Shown here piece after piece: positions 36,917-49,900 of a stretch of DNA of 64,000 bases. Within the stretch, counting starts at the first letter, position 1, and each line of letters opens with the position of its first letter. The notes under the pieces are model-generated. The model did not search any database, was not told the origin of the DNA, and was given only the letters and a program-made list of their open reading frames with translations. This stretch comes from Xenopus tropicalis (taxonomy: Eukaryota > Chordata > Amphibia > Anura > Pipidae), in NCBI RefSeq assembly GCF_000004195.4, contig NC_030683.2:74929764-74993763 (forward strand), read 5' to 3'. The position numbers and the translations under genes were made by a program.

Positions 36917-39900
36917 GTGAGTGTCATTTTTCAGTGTAATTGTATTTAACCCTGAAAATACAGGGCATATTTAAGGGTTAACTTTGTCTAACAAACTTAA
37001 TAAAGACCCAAGGCAGAGGAGAAAAGTAAAATGTTAGGAGCTATATACTGTATATATGAGTGTGAGGAATAGCTACTCTAATACACGTTTCCATGCTGTT
37101 GCCTTGCCTTATGTGTTCCAGTATTATTGTTTCTGTGCCTATAATAAAGTATTATGGGTATGTTTATTTTCATTTTTGTTTTGTCAGTTATAGCATGTAA
37201 TTTGCAGCTATTATATTGTTTTACTGTTTAAGATCAAAACTGCATTTTAGTTTTATAAACTCCCAAAGAGAAGTGTTGTATGCAGCCTAAAGCCAAGAAC
37301 AGACTTTTGTAACTCTAATACACAGCACCCAAGAAGCCTGTAGACAGAAACATCTGTCAGGTGGAATGCAGCAGTTATACAACGTTAGTATGTAAATCAC
37401 TGGAAGTTATCTCTCTGAAGAGAAGCAGTTAAGTACAGCAATTTCAGTGCAGGTGCCCAAAATGTCCTTGTGCTGTTCATTGTAATGCATTTTCAATGTG
37501 TCCAACTAAGCACAAAGCATCATTGTATTTTGAATTATACATGTACTTTTAATGTGCATCTCTATGTTAATACTCTATGGGAAGCATGGGGAACATAGAC
37601 ATGTGGCATAAGATGCGTTAGCATTTCACGTTGTCTCTAGAAGGATCAGAGAGTAAACAATGGCAGACACGACAATTGCTGCTTTTGTATTTCAGTACCA
37701 TTTAGTGGCACGTCTATCTCCCTCTCCAAGTAAAGTGTTTGCAAGGATGTTTTTGTTCCTGCCAAGTGGCAATTAATCATTCTCTATCTGTTAGGTTAGG
37801 GTAATGCAATGATCTCCAACCAGTGGCTCGTGAGCAACATGTTGCTCACCATCCCCTTGGATGTTGCTCTCAGTGCCCCCAAACCAGTTATTTTTGAATT
37901 CCTGACTTGGTTGCAAATTTTGATTGACCAAAAACAAGTTTTACTAACAAATAAAGGCTCCTGTAAGCTGATAGTGTGCAAAGAGACTACTTAATAGCCA
38001 ATCTTAGCCCTTATTTGGCACCTCCATGAACTTTTATGATGCTTGTGTTGCTCTCCAAGTCTTTTTTACTTTAGACAGTGACTCACGAGTAAGAAAGGTT
38101 GGGGACCCCTGCGGTAATGCCCCAGAGAGAAATTAGTCATTAATTTGGCTCTACCCAGTGACACAACAACAGTGCCAGGCTCTAACGTCATCACACCCTC
38201 GTTATTTACAATAAAAACACCACCAGGGACCTGGGCTCAATGCTAAAAAGTCCTGGGTGTGTTGCATTTTTTGATATTCCAGTTTCTGACTCCCTGCTGT
38301 TCTTGACTATTCTGATTGCTGCCTACCATGATCTGTGCCTGGATTCTCACTATGAGCCTTCTTAGCCTGTTTGATAATATGTGATCAGTCCATTTGCCTA
38401 AATTCCCTGTTCCCCACTAGCAGCTTACTTCTACCTACCTCCTGGTCCTTACAGCCTCTCAGCCCAGACATTATGTACTATTCCTTTTGGCTGGAGCCTG
38501 CAGGAATCCTCTTGGTCATTAATGGTTCTGGAATGATGATAACACTGCAAAATTGTGTTGTAATTCTAAAACAGCTAATTTAGATTTAATAATTAATGCA
38601 CAACCATAAACCAGGTCTGATCAAAGGGTGAGATATTGCCTTAGTAATATAGTAATAGTAATATAGTAATAGTAAGATACAGCATTTACAATATTCCTTT
38701 ACTGACTTTGTTCCCTGATTCATTGAATATATTTCTTTTTGATCTATATATTTTAAACATTTTCCTGCAGTTTTAAGTAGAAGAATTTAATACACCCGCA
38801 TCCCTATGCAAAATTGTTCTGACTAAAGACTGACTAAAATACTTTATATTGATTGATTTATATTGATTCCACCCTTTCTGTTTGATATTAGGATCAGAAT
38901 ATGCCTGTATTAATAATATTGATTTAAATAAAACATGCAGATCTGCACACTCAAACTCTGTAGAGTTTTTGCATATTTATACACACATTGTTCAGAAGGG
39001 CCAAAGGCCCTGATCAGCTTGTAGCAGATGATTCAAGAGTTGCTCTGTCAGGCAGAGGAAATCATTTCTACAAATGGAGCAAGATATTTTTTACTAAACT
39101 ATTTTGTATTATAAACATTCATTCTATAACTAGATTGAAGGGGTATCACTATGACACATGCTCAGGATTATGGCCATTGATTACTCAAAGTGTAATGGGC
39201 ACATACTTACAGTAGTCCAACCAATTGGCAGTCTGACCAATTGGCCCTTGAGCTGAAAAGAAGCAAACTGTATATGGGGCCATACCCATGTATTATCACC
39301 ATTCTGTTGTTCTGTTTGTTCACGATGAATGACTGAAACAGCAGGAAGCTGTGTCTCCTTTTCACTTCCTTTTGGATGACCAACAGAAATATTCCAATAC
39401 ATGACAAATTGGCCAAATTTCCTGACCTTATCTGGGCATGTATGGGCAGATTTAAGACCTTCCTAATGAACCTAGCTGGGTAATTTTTCTTACGAACAGT
39501 TGGAAGTCACTTAAAATGCAGTCAGTTAAGGTTGTCAACAATGGGTCTGTTCATCAGATCATCCCAACCAGTGATCAACTTATTTGTAAAAGGCAGCTAA
39601 AATGGGGCAGATGGTCATTTACAATAAATGCCCATTGCTATTACCTATACAATATTATATAGCTAGGTGTTGTGCCTGAATAAAGCAACTGCTCAATAAA
39701 CCACACAAAAATAACCAAATCATATAAAGTAAACCAATGCGTTTAAACATAACAATTTGTGTCCAAAATTGCACTTTGCACCGTACACTTGTGGTTGCAA
39801 ATAGCCCTTACTATTTTCTATGTTCTACATTCAGTAGGGTAGCTCTAGACACTGTCTTTCAGCAGCTGCAACAAGGAAATATAGACATAAAAAGTTGGGA

Positions 39901-40942
39901 TGGCAGTGGATGTGATTTACTAAGATTTTGCTAAAGCATTTGATACATAACCGCACAGACAGTTAATAATTAAATTAAGGTACTGTATATTGGCCTGGAC
40001 CATAACATTTGGATAGAACTTGGAAATTTTTGCCATAGTTCCACAAAAAAATTGCTGATGGCAAAATGTGGAATTTCGCTGTGAATCAATGACTGCCGAA
40101 AAAATGTGCTCATCCCTAACTGAATGTACTATTATTGCTGATGCTACTAAATTGTGTTGCATGCAGGATTCTGGGCAGCAAACTAGAAATTTGGCCAATA
40201 GCTCTTCAGAGCCTGCCTTTTGTCATGCCCTATATACAGAGAAAGAAAGAGAGATGCACTGATATAGTCTTGATTTTAAAATCTGGGGCCCATGTAGCTA
40301 CATCCCATGTAGCTAAAAAATCAAGAATGTACTGAGTGATTTTTTTATTCACTGAAATCTAGATTGCAAATGAAACATGGTAAATTTGTGTTTTCTATCT
40401 TTTATAGGCTCAAAAACTCGATCAGAGGATTTTCCACCTCGTATTATCGAACACCCTTCAGATTTGTTTGTGAAGAAGGACAAGCCAGCCACATTGTATT
40501 GTCGAGCAGAGGGCAATCCACAGCCCACAATAGAATGGTACCGTAATGGAGAGCATGTGGAGACCAGCACAGATGATAAGACCCAGCGTTCCTATGTTCA
40601 GTTGCCGGAGGGACCACTCTTCTTCTTCAGCCTTAATCAACGAAAAGGCAAATCTGATGAAGGGATTTATACTTGTGTGGCTAGAAACCATCTAGGAACG
40701 GCATTTAGTAGAAATGCTTCTCTTTATGTTGCTGGTAAGTTGACAAGCTTTAACCTGTATCCTGCTGATTAGAAGTATGGTATTTTATCTTTAGAGGCTA
40801 TAAGAAACCTGTCAAGTTGTCTGTGCTCTTAAGAGTTTTATTTATACACCACCATTACACTAGACCATTCCAAAATGTGTGTAGTTTATGTAGGTGTCTT
40901 GGGTCCAAATGGCACAAGGAGAGGTAGAGCTTGATTCATAAG

Positions 40943-40994
<52 letters not shown>

Positions 40995-43900
40995 AGAAAT
41001 ATATTTGAATGCACAGTAATAAAAGTATGAGCTATTTTTATCTAGAAGCATGTGGTTTTAAGGAAAAGCAGCTTGTAAAATTACTGTAGCATAATGGTTT
41101 AGCTGGGCCATTTATAAACATCACAAACCTTTGAATCAAACACATTTTCATACTAATACATTTATGCTGTCTAGTTATTTTTTTAAGGGGCACAAATGGC
41201 AATCACACAGTGTGAAATAAAAAACCAGTTAGATTATACATCCAAATGGTTAACACAGAAAAGGCATGAAATCAATTTACATCTAATGTTTAGAATAACA
41301 TTGCATCTCATTTGACCGTTTAAATATAGTTAATCCCAAGAGTTACAAGATATCATTCTCAATTTTAGACACTTGCACGTTAGTTATGTGCTAAGTCATG
41401 CATAATCTTCTGGATTTTATGGAAGCTAAAGCAGACTTTACATAAAAAATAATTTTATTACTATTAATCATATAGCTCAATAATCTAAGCCAGTGGCATA
41501 ACTTATCTGGTATAGAGTATCTAACTGTATGAGAGCATGAGAAGGTATTTTTAATCTATTCGATTAAATTACTAACTATTAGGATAATACACATTAAAGA
41601 TAGGGATCCCCTACTTCAGCATTTCATTGCCAGCCAGCCTGTGCATAAAAGTCATTATAAGTAGACATCAAACATGGCAAAGTTGCAGGCCTCACTGGGC
41701 CCTTAAGAACCCCACGCCACCCTGTGATAAATAGTTCTAGGAGGGGGAGGGAAAAAGGGAGGGGAGAAGGGAGTGGTAAACAATACCGTATGTATCAAAA
41801 TATATATGATATCATAATATCGTCCTATGCATAAAAGAGAATATTTCAGTAAGATCTAGGGGCACATTTACTAACCCACGAACGGGCCGAATGCGTCCGA
41901 TTGCGTTTTTTTCGTAATGATCGGTATTTTGTGATTTTTTTGGAAAATTGTTGCGACTTTTTTGTTACCAATACAATTTGCGCGAAAAAACCAGAGTTTT
42001 TCGTAGCCATTCCGAAAGTTGCGCAAAATCGCGATTTTTTCGTAGCGTTAAAACTTGTGCGAAACGTTTCGCCTTTTAAGTTAATGTTACGAAAAAAGGC
42101 GCGACTTTTCGCGCAAGTTTTAACGCTACGAAAAAGGCGCAACTTTTCGCGCAAGTTTTAACGCTACGAAAAAATCGCCACATTTTGTGCAACTTTCGGA
42201 ATGGCTACAAAAAACTCGCGCTTTTTCGCGCAAATCGTATTGGTAACGAAAACGTCGCGATAATTTCCGAAAAGTCGTAAAGTCGCCGAAAAAATCGCAA
42301 AAAATACGAAAAAGTCGCAAAATGTTCGTTTTCCAATCGGAATATTTCCAATTCGGATTCGAATTCATGTCTTAGTAAATCAGCCCCCTAGTCTGCTTTC
42401 TGTACATAAATGCAGCAGTCATAAAGGAAACCCTGCATGAGTTTGCTAATTCACGCTAATTTTCAAGCGGAAAAAGCTTGCAATTTCTGTAATTTTTCCT
42501 GAACAGGCTTTTGTAATGAAGAAAAACTTCAGCAGCTTTTAGGTAAGGTTTCCATTATGGCTATTCAAGCCCGAATGCTCAAGCAATCATAATTCTGACC
42601 CTATATATGTTGGCGATTTATAAATAAATGTTAATAATAATAATAAATAGGTGATTGATTAAAAAAAATTGTGTTATATTACATATGGAGGTTAAGGTTT
42701 TTGCCTTCATTTATCAAAAGATCTGAACTGAAAAACACGAACGAAAAAAGATGCAAAAAAAAATGACTTTTTCATATTAACTTACACAAACCAGCATAAA
42801 AACCCCCCAAAAAACTTAATAATAAAGCAAAGAAAGATCTTCCAGTTGTAAAAGGAATATCTGCCATTGACTGTTACATGATGGTGTACTTTTGCATTTG
42901 GATTTGTCCCATAATAAATCGAGCATTAGTAAATGCCCCCCTAAATATAACTATCTTTGATTCATGTGCCGCCCTAGGCCCGGGCCAAGGGAGACATGTG
43001 AAGTTGCTTACACTCGGAGCACTGCAGTCTAGGTGTGTCCCCAGTGTTCCGCATGTAAGTCAAATGATTAGCATGTGTGCGATCCTGGGGGTGAGTGGTA
43101 AAGGCATGGCTTCTGAGTGCATGGCACAGAATTCCAGTCCTCCAAATGTGATAAGAAAAATACTCATTTTGTGCAAGAAAATATAAAATATAACTGTTAC
43201 AGTCTGTATACTTAGGAGCCCAGTAACTGCCTGGAATAACCCCTTAGGCAAGCAGGAGAGCCCTGCCGACCCCGGTGTTCACCGACGCCCTTTTGGGGCC
43301 CCGGACTTTCTGCGGCGGGAGAGGCAGGGATCCTACTTACGGCCAAGGTTATTCAAACACGGTACCAAGGGTAGAGACGAAATCGGAGTCGTGGTCAGGC
43401 AAGGATCAAGGTCGAAAGTCAGGCAAAGGTCGGTGGCAGGCAGCAAGGAGCGTAGTCAAAAGTCAGGAAGGGAGTCAAAAAAACAGATAATCAGACAAAG
43501 ACAGCTTAGCAAGGCACCAGGAATACAGGACCAGCTTGGGCAATGAAAACAAGCAAGGAACCGCTTTTTAAGTTTGAATTTGGCGCCAAAGTGACGTCAG
43601 CGCGTCCACTGACGTCATCGCGCAGCGCCGGGAGGACCTAAAGTTATTGCGCATGCGCGCGCCCTTTGCCATTGCGCGTTGGGACGCGCCGAAGAGAGGT
43701 GCGCGCAGGAGTGCGCTGTACCGGAGGAGCCCAGGGACCGGCGCACCTGAAGGTAGGAATGCACGCCGGTCTCCCGGTGCTCCTTACAATAACTTTACAC
43801 AATAATAAATGACTCAGTTCTAATAAATTTGAAAAAAATTATTGAAAGGTGCAAACTTTCACTGTACTCTACAGGTCAGCAATAATAATCCCACAGTGGC

Positions 43901-46900
43901 TTGGTGCAGTGTGTATCTCCTGTAGCGATTGACACAGTGGGGCACATTTATCAAAGTACGATTGTGTCCGGATGTGAAAAATCTGTATTTTTTCTAATTT
44001 ATAGAACTTTGCGTATGTTCCGCAATATTTTTGTTAATTTCCACAACTTTTTCGTGCTTTGCGTCAATTTGTGTGACAAAATCGTATTTGACGCAACGAC
44101 TACAAAAGTTTTGGAATTCATTCAAGCTTCGGTATAGTGACTTTCCTTTTGCCAGGTTGGAGCTGCAGAATGCCATTGAGTCCTATGGGAGGCTTCCAAA
44201 ATCATGCACTGAAGGTTCAAAGTCAGAAAATTTTTTGCACCGTTTACAATTGTTCGAATACGAAAATTTTGTAACTTTTGGATTGTACCCCGATATTTTC
44301 GTATGACCACAATACAAATTTTTACCGCAATTAACGCACATCAGAAATTATTGTTATTAATACAAATTTTTGCCAATGATACTTAAAAACATCCGAAATT
44401 CGGACTTTAATAAATGTGCCCCAGTGTGTTCCTTCTGCAGAGTCTGGCTATATTTTACATATATATATTATGCACTCAATCCCAGTGTTGCTGCTGTTGC
44501 TGCTATAAATTATATATATTGGTTAACTTTATCTCAGGTCTCCCTTACAAACTCTCAGTATTGAGCTTATGGCTCTGGCTGAATATCTTTCTACTTCCTA
44601 AACGGCACATTGGGATCTCTGTTGTCTCCCTTACAGCATCCACACACTCCGGCTTTTAGCAGGACAATCTCCAGCAGCTCCCAGCTGCCTTTTCCCTCAG
44701 ATGCACTTCCTTTACGCTCCTCTTCCTCTAGAAAATTCCTCTGCACCGCATGGCCTTTTGGGATCTGTTTTCCCCTCATTTACATTATTATGTATACTGC
44801 TTTAGCCCTTATAATAACAGTGAAAATGAACAAAAACAAGACAATAAACTTATTTGCAAAGAAACCCTAGAAGGCTACAGGTTGGAATCTTTTGCTCATT
44901 TCTGATCTGAAAAAAAAGGAACATGAGTTGTGGCTTCTCTGACTTCAACAGCTGATAAGCCATGCACCCACCAGCTATAGTTGTCACCTAGCCCAGTAAA
45001 AATCTGCTTGATTTTCATGTTATGAATAGTGATGGCCGAAATGTTTGCAAATGTGCAAATTTCCGCGTTTCGCCATTGGCGGATTGTTTCGCAAAATGGA
45101 TGAAATAATTTGCAGCGGAAAAATTCGGCACACGTCCAAAAATTGTCGTCTGCGTCAAAAGAATAGTCGCGGGCAACAAAAGAATAGTCGCGCAACGGAA
45201 AAATAGCCGTGGGCAACGAAAGAATAGCCGCGGGCGACAAAAGAATAGCCGCGCGTCAAAAGAATAGTCGCGCAACAAAATAATAGCCGTGGGCAACAAA
45301 AGAATAGCCGCGGACGACAAAAGAATAGCCACGCGTCAAAAGAATAGTCGCGGGCAACAAAAGAATAGCCGCGGGCGACAAAAGAATAGCCACACGACTA
45401 AAGAATAGCCACGGGTGACGAAAGAATAGTAGCGCGACGAAAGAATAGCAGCGCGACGAATGAATAGCCGAGGGCGACAATTTTTTTTTGACGTGCAATT
45501 TTTCAGCGAAATGGGACAGATTCGCTCATCACTAGTTATGAATAGGAAAGGCAGCTAAAAATATAGAGAAGGCGGCAATGTAATACTATGTGGAAATGTA
45601 ATCTACTGATGCATTTGGTTGCATACACATTTGGTTGCATGCACAAATGCCCCAATAAAGCCGAAAAATCACTACCTGCGTGGCCAGAATCTTATGTGAA
45701 TTTAAGGGATTCAAAAATTATGGGAGAATGTTATTGGATGATGGCAGTCAGGGGGAGAGAAGTCAAAATTGGGTAACCCACGGAAAAATAGGGGGGAATG
45801 ACAGCTCTGATTTTGATACACATTTGCTTTTATTTAAGAACATGTTTAACTTGCATCATAATGAAAAATGGTTAGAGATTTCACAGAAATAGATATAAAA
45901 AAGAGACAAGTAGCTGGTTGATATAAGTTAACATTATTTAGTGAGCATGCAATGTGTTTCTAACATGTTTAAGTGACCTATTTGGCCCAAGTGTGTGCTC
46001 TAGACAAAGGAATTATTATATAACAGTGGTGTAATTGTCAGCCAGAGACACACATGCATGCTGCATTGATTCTTTTTTTCTTCATCCTTTCAGGGGAATT
46101 CAATTTTATGGCTAATAAGGAAAAACACTAGAATAACAGTTTAATTAGCAGTGCAATTAATTCCTGTCAGATATTGAGATGCTGAACCTTTAATTAACAC
46201 TTCTTTAGTTGTCAGGTTTTTATCCTTTCTTTTGGCTCCCACGGGTTTTCTATTGCTCCCACTGAGGGTCAGTGTTTATAAATATTCATATGGGCAAACA
46301 AAATGGAAGACTTTTTTTTAAAAAAAATTCCAAATAACACAACAATGCATTCAGTTAGTAATGTTCTTTATAGACAGAAACAATTAAAAGTAAAATTACA
46401 AATTGCGTCCTTTTTTAACTTGCAAATGAAAGAACTAAATAATTGTAGTTTATTGATGCTTCCAGCATATTACAATAGAACAGCTGAATTAATTCCTTCC
46501 TCTTTATAGGTAAAAGATGGGAAAATGGTGCAATGGTCTGTTTTTAGCCACTGATTTTATTTCTATTAAAATGGAGACAAAGGTTATTGACCAATTGCTA
46601 ATTTGTCATAATGTTAATTAATAGTGATAAGCGATTTTTTTGGCAGGCATGGATTCGCAGTGAATTTCCACATTTCAGCATTGGCAAAATGTTTTGCAAA
46701 ACTTCTGTAAAATTTTGCCGCAAAAATTCACGGGCATGTAAAAAAAAAGATGCGGTTGCTCAAAATAGGCACGGTCGCAATCAAATAAAGTTGCGTGCTT
46801 TGAAGAAGACGCATGGCACCAGTGTTTTGTTGTGTGAATTTTCCGCTGAAGCAAAACGGGACACATTTGCTCATCATTATTAATTAATACAATCATATGG

Positions 46901-49900
46901 GCAGAGATACTATATATATGCATGAATATTGATAAGTAAATCTGTCCTGTTTGACTTCGCCAATAAATTTGTGAAACTGCTGGAAAATTTGTGAAATGCC
47001 AAAAAAAAACCGAAATGAAATGCCAATAGGTGTTTTTCCGTGGGTACTTTTTTTTACACACAGTTTTTTCTCCCTCCAACTGCATTAAAGTCAATGGGTG
47101 TTTCTTGTTTTTTCTCAATCCTTTCTCACTCCAAATGCATCAAAGAAAATGGCCATTTTCTAGCATATTTTTGGCAATTATTTTTCAGGGTGAATTTTTG
47201 CCACAGTTTTGAGAAAAAAATTGCTGATGACAAAATGTGGATTTTCTCAGTGAATCCATGACTGGCAAAAAATTTTGCTCATCACTATGCATGAAATTAT
47301 AAACTGTAAGTACTGACTGTTAAGACACACTATATTTCTGCTATTTTGTCTAGCAAGGGCTCCTGAAGGTTAGGTACTTCTGGAATTTTCTTCTGATTTA
47401 CATGGAAAAGAATAGGGAACATTTTGTGATGGCATAGGCGGTGATACCAGAGAGAACTAAGAACACAATAAACTAAGGGCTTAAACGGATTAAGAAAAAT
47501 ACTCAAATTCTTGGTTGTCCCTTGGAATTGGTTATAATGATCCATAATCTAAGTTCAGTGGGTTATAAAGAAGATGTTTATAAAACCTGCATTCCTTTGC
47601 ATCCCCTTGATAATAAAGCCCCATAATATTTAAGCTAAATGTAGCTTTTATGCAGCTGCATAAACTACAATTGTAGTTAGTAACATACAAAATAGCAGCT
47701 CCCAGTTAGCATTTACAGAAAGTGAACTGTCAGTGACCCTTTCATAAAAGAACATTAATCGATAAATCTAGGGTGTTTTTCTTCATTTCAATTAGTGTGT
47801 GTGGCCTCAGGGAAAGCTGTTTTATATTGTAAGTTGACCAAATCCCTTGATCAAGCCCACTCATATCTCGCAAATACATTATCCAGTTCTCACGGCCATG
47901 GTGGCCAGACCACATTAGAGAGCTCATGTATGTCTGCAAGTGCAATTTCAATTACAATGCAGTGATTTCTCCCACAATGCAGTCAGAATTCAGCATCATT
48001 CTAGTCACAAAGGGGTGCTGCTCTTGATTCAGTTGCACTGTGCCTACCGCAATTGTGTCCAGTTCACCAAAACTACCACAAATGCTTACACATTTTGTCG
48101 CAATTGGGCAGAAGTCTGCCTGGCATCATTTCTGGTGATATCTGTGCCCAATTCTTAAGGCACAAGTGTGCACTAGACACAATGGGTACCCTTCAGGGTT
48201 CAGGGTGTCAATAGGCGCAGCAGTGCACAATTCATAATGTAGGGCAGGTAGGACTGAGCAGTGTTGAGTGCAACAATAAAGAAGTACAGAAGGAGCATAT
48301 TTTGAAGCAAGTTCCTTTAATGAAAGTGGTAATATGCACAACTCACTTTACTTGCAGATATACATAAGCTATAATATGTTCCATTAACATATTTCTGCAG
48401 TGCTGCTATGACATATGAAGCTGGTCAGAAAGTACCAAAACAACCATATATCACATACAACATTATCAAGATTACTGCACTTTTATTGAACCCATTGTCA
48501 AAAACTAAAACTTAGAGAGAGCAGATGGACTGATTTTCTAGCCATAGGAACACTACTCTCAAATGTTTACAGTGCTCTAAATGAGGACATCCCAGGGACA
48601 GTTAGGACTTGTGTCATTAAATACATTCAAATATCTATATGCTGAAACCAACACATTTAAAATAATCCAGTATCAAATATTATATGTCAGATTGCATTTG
48701 CTCTGAAAATGAGGAGTAAATCAATAGTAAACCCAATAAATAGATGAATTTGAGTGGAAGATAAAATACAGGTGTACAGGTGCTTGTAGGAAAACAGATT
48801 GTGTGTGTAAGCAGATGAAACATTCAGTGAACACAAGGAAACAGGAAGGGAATTGTTTGACATGATCAGCCCCATCATTGTCTGGACATCCTGCTCCTTC
48901 TGGATTTGTTATTTGTGCTGGCCAGTTTAACTCAGGCTTCTCTTTACATACACTGCTGAGTGGGAGCTGCTCAGAGGATGCAATAATCAGTCTGTACAAT
49001 TAAGAGAATACATAACTTTGTGTATGAATCTTACTTTCTGGGATATGAATAGGAGAGGGCCAGAAAAAATAGTCACAGTCTACCTAATTTTTTAGAAAAA
49101 CATTTTTATTAATAGGTCATAAAGTAGCAGAATATAAAGTGTAATAAACCAGAACAATACAAAAAAACATTAAAAGGTGAACTTCCCCTTTACAAAGAGT
49201 TAAAAAAAATGGTGCTTGTTTTGCACTCCAATTTTTTTGCACTCTACAATCACAGAATTCTATGCATTCCCATTGGCTCCTGCTCTGCTTAGTGTATGGA
49301 AAAACCTCTGGGGAGGTTTCTCCCTAGGAACTTTACTCTCCCTAGAAGGAGCGAATGTACACAATTATATTACATAGTATACTATGTATTATATTAGTAT
49401 ATTTCATATTAGTATACAGTATATCACATAGTTGCTGTTTGTTGCTCTCTAGTACCATATATCCTTAAATGTGTTTACTTTTGATTAGTACAGTATAAAT
49501 CCCTTATATAATACGGCCTTTATATAGATATGTTCTTAATCTGCTTGCAGGCTTTCTGGATGGCTATACTCTTTCATTTGCTAGCAAAGACCAAGAAAAA
49601 TATGTATATTTCCATGATGTGCTTGTTATCAGTTATTTTCAGTTATTTTCCTTACAATTTGCAATCACTGCATTTTAAATCATGCCTGAGGCTGCCATAA
49701 TCCAAGCTACCCATGGAACAAAAATACTGCATTTTTCTAGACTGATTTTCAAGGTATTTTTCAAACACTGTGCAATAGCTGGAGGTTTCAAGAACTTCTT
49801 TCCACCAGTGTTTAAGAATATTAACTTGGTTGTATACTATATTAAAGGCCTTGTTTATTATTCTGATACTTAACACTTGTTAAGAATGGATTGCCATTAC

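Noticed and set aside
40902..41000. Ser-Leu repeat peptide on the minus strand
   Set aside because: Product of the (TA)n(GA)n microsatellite.
45156..45477. CRISPR-like regular array (also 31627-31861)
   Set aside because: Units are contiguous with no unique spacers and the context is a vertebrate genome; these are minisatellites.
45015..45498. Overlapping minus-strand frames rich in Leu, Phe and Ser
   Set aside because: They are translations of the 19/21-bp minisatellite; the repetition comes from DNA tandem units.
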